Below are positions 63,421 through 64,000 of a stretch of 64,000 nucleotides of DNA, piece after piece; the first letter of the stretch is position 1, and each line of letters opens with the position of its first letter. The stretch comes from Talinum fruticosum (lineage: Eukaryota; Streptophyta; Magnoliopsida; Caryophyllales; Talinaceae): assembly GCA_021018815.1 (NCBI GenBank), contig JAITYX010000076.1, positions 1,116,001 through 1,180,000 of the forward strand, read 5' to 3'. Position numbers and translations under genes: made by a program. The notes beneath the pieces were generated by a model. It was not told where the DNA came from, did not search any database, and saw only the letters and a list, made by a program, of their open reading frames with translations.

Positions 63421-64000
63421 TTAGAGCATGGACTGAAGTCTGTGTGTGTCTTGCTCGGTTCTGACATGGCTTCGACTGATGTCCCCAATGCTTTGACAGC
63501 CGGCCAAGGCCATCATCAGCTCCAACTCATCCTTCAGCATCTCAATCACACGTTTTGCTCCCTTTTCTCCCTTGGCTGTCAATCCAAATATCACTGGCCT
63601 CCCTACCTAAGGTAATCAACACCAGTAGGTGTACCTCAAATCAGTGATTTAATGACTCAGTTGGGTTCTACACATCCAAATTTAGTAGTTAGTCATGTTC
63701 GGAAGTAGATATTAGCCAATTATCCAATCCAAACAACCTAAAACCAGCTGTAAATCAGATCTGAGATAACTTGATTTAGATCAGAGGCTGAATTGAGGTT
63801 AAGGATGAGACTTACAAGGGCAGCCTGTGCACCAAGAGCTAGAGCCTTGAAGATGTCTGTGCCTTGTCTGACACCTCCGTCCAAGAGAATCGGAAGCTTA
63901 CCTTTAACAGCCTGAGTTATCTGCAATATGGTCAAGGGGCATCATTAGACTCGGTTCACCCAGTATTTAATTAGTTTCATATTATGAGAGAAGGGAGATT
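63421..64000 (-). CDS. HAOX: Second HAOX-like 2-hydroxy-acid oxidase, 5' part beyond the right edge
   Basis: Only the last two exons are in the window: 63920-63816 ([20 protein letters not shown] and following) and 63606-63421 ([20 protein letters not shown] to the stop). The intron is GT-AG and in phase. Exon positions and sequence are close to the last two exons of the gene at 50020-57893, same strand, so the two are tandem duplicates about 5.5 kb apart. It also ends in SML, a PTS1-type peroxisomal signal. Two differences stand out: the usually invariant RRGTD of the FMN-phosphate-binding region reads RQGTD, and the C-terminal tail is two residues longer. Whether the catalytic Lys, His and Arg are kept cannot be seen here. 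Confidence 0.88.

Overview
This is a plant nuclear genome window, and every gene in it points to a dicot (possibly an asterid, at low confidence). The genes have many short exons and AT-rich introns. The introns and spacers are full of LINEs, hAT, Mutator-like, Tourist and Stowaway elements. One intron carries a decayed chloroplast DNA insertion. The protein families are plant-type: NUP107, PHL/SPT20-like, and peroxisomal 2-hydroxy-acid oxidase.

Layout, left to right. Positions 1-6095 hold a degenerate LINE on the minus strand (endonuclease, reverse transcriptase, zf-RVT), followed by a second, 5'-truncated LINE (6440-7435). NUP107 (8795-32209, +) is a 24-exon nucleoporin gene. Its introns contain a chloroplast rps12 fragment, three LINE 3' ends, a Tourist-like MITE and a 1-kb inverted-repeat Mutator-like element. 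PHL/SPT20-like (34121-44661, +) is a 12-exon gene with a very Q-rich last exon; its large intron 4 contains a 1.65-kb non-autonomous hAT-like element. Positions 44662-50019 are gene-free, with a Stowaway MITE, a 67-bp tandem repeat, microsatellites and an LTR-retrotransposon-like remnant. HAOX-like 2-hydroxy-acid oxidase (50020-57893, -) has 11 exons, and its intron 6 is expanded by a complete 4.5-kb hAT element (52136-56634) with identical 8-bp target-site duplications. The rest is spacer with a SINE, direct repeats and a decayed GRF-zinc-finger gene (61485-62105, -). A second, tandem HAOX paralogue (63421 to the right edge, -) is cut by the window end.

The genes do not form an operon or a shared pathway. 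NUP107 acts in the nuclear pore, PHL in flowering and transcription, and the HAOX pair in peroxisomal 2-hydroxy-acid oxidation. I found no undescribed biological system. The most useful observations are structural. (1) The intact-looking hAT sits inside a conserved gene. (2) Six positions in otherwise conserved coding exons or splice sites each lack exactly one base, five of them in homopolymer runs and spread over three unrelated genes. This fits base-level assembly error better than gene death. (3) There is a plastid rps12 group II intron/exon fossil in NUP107 intron 1. Exon coordinates below were read by hand from frame, splice dinucleotides and remembered family sequences; exon lengths sum to intact frames (1082, 1300 and 362 residues) once those single bases are restored.
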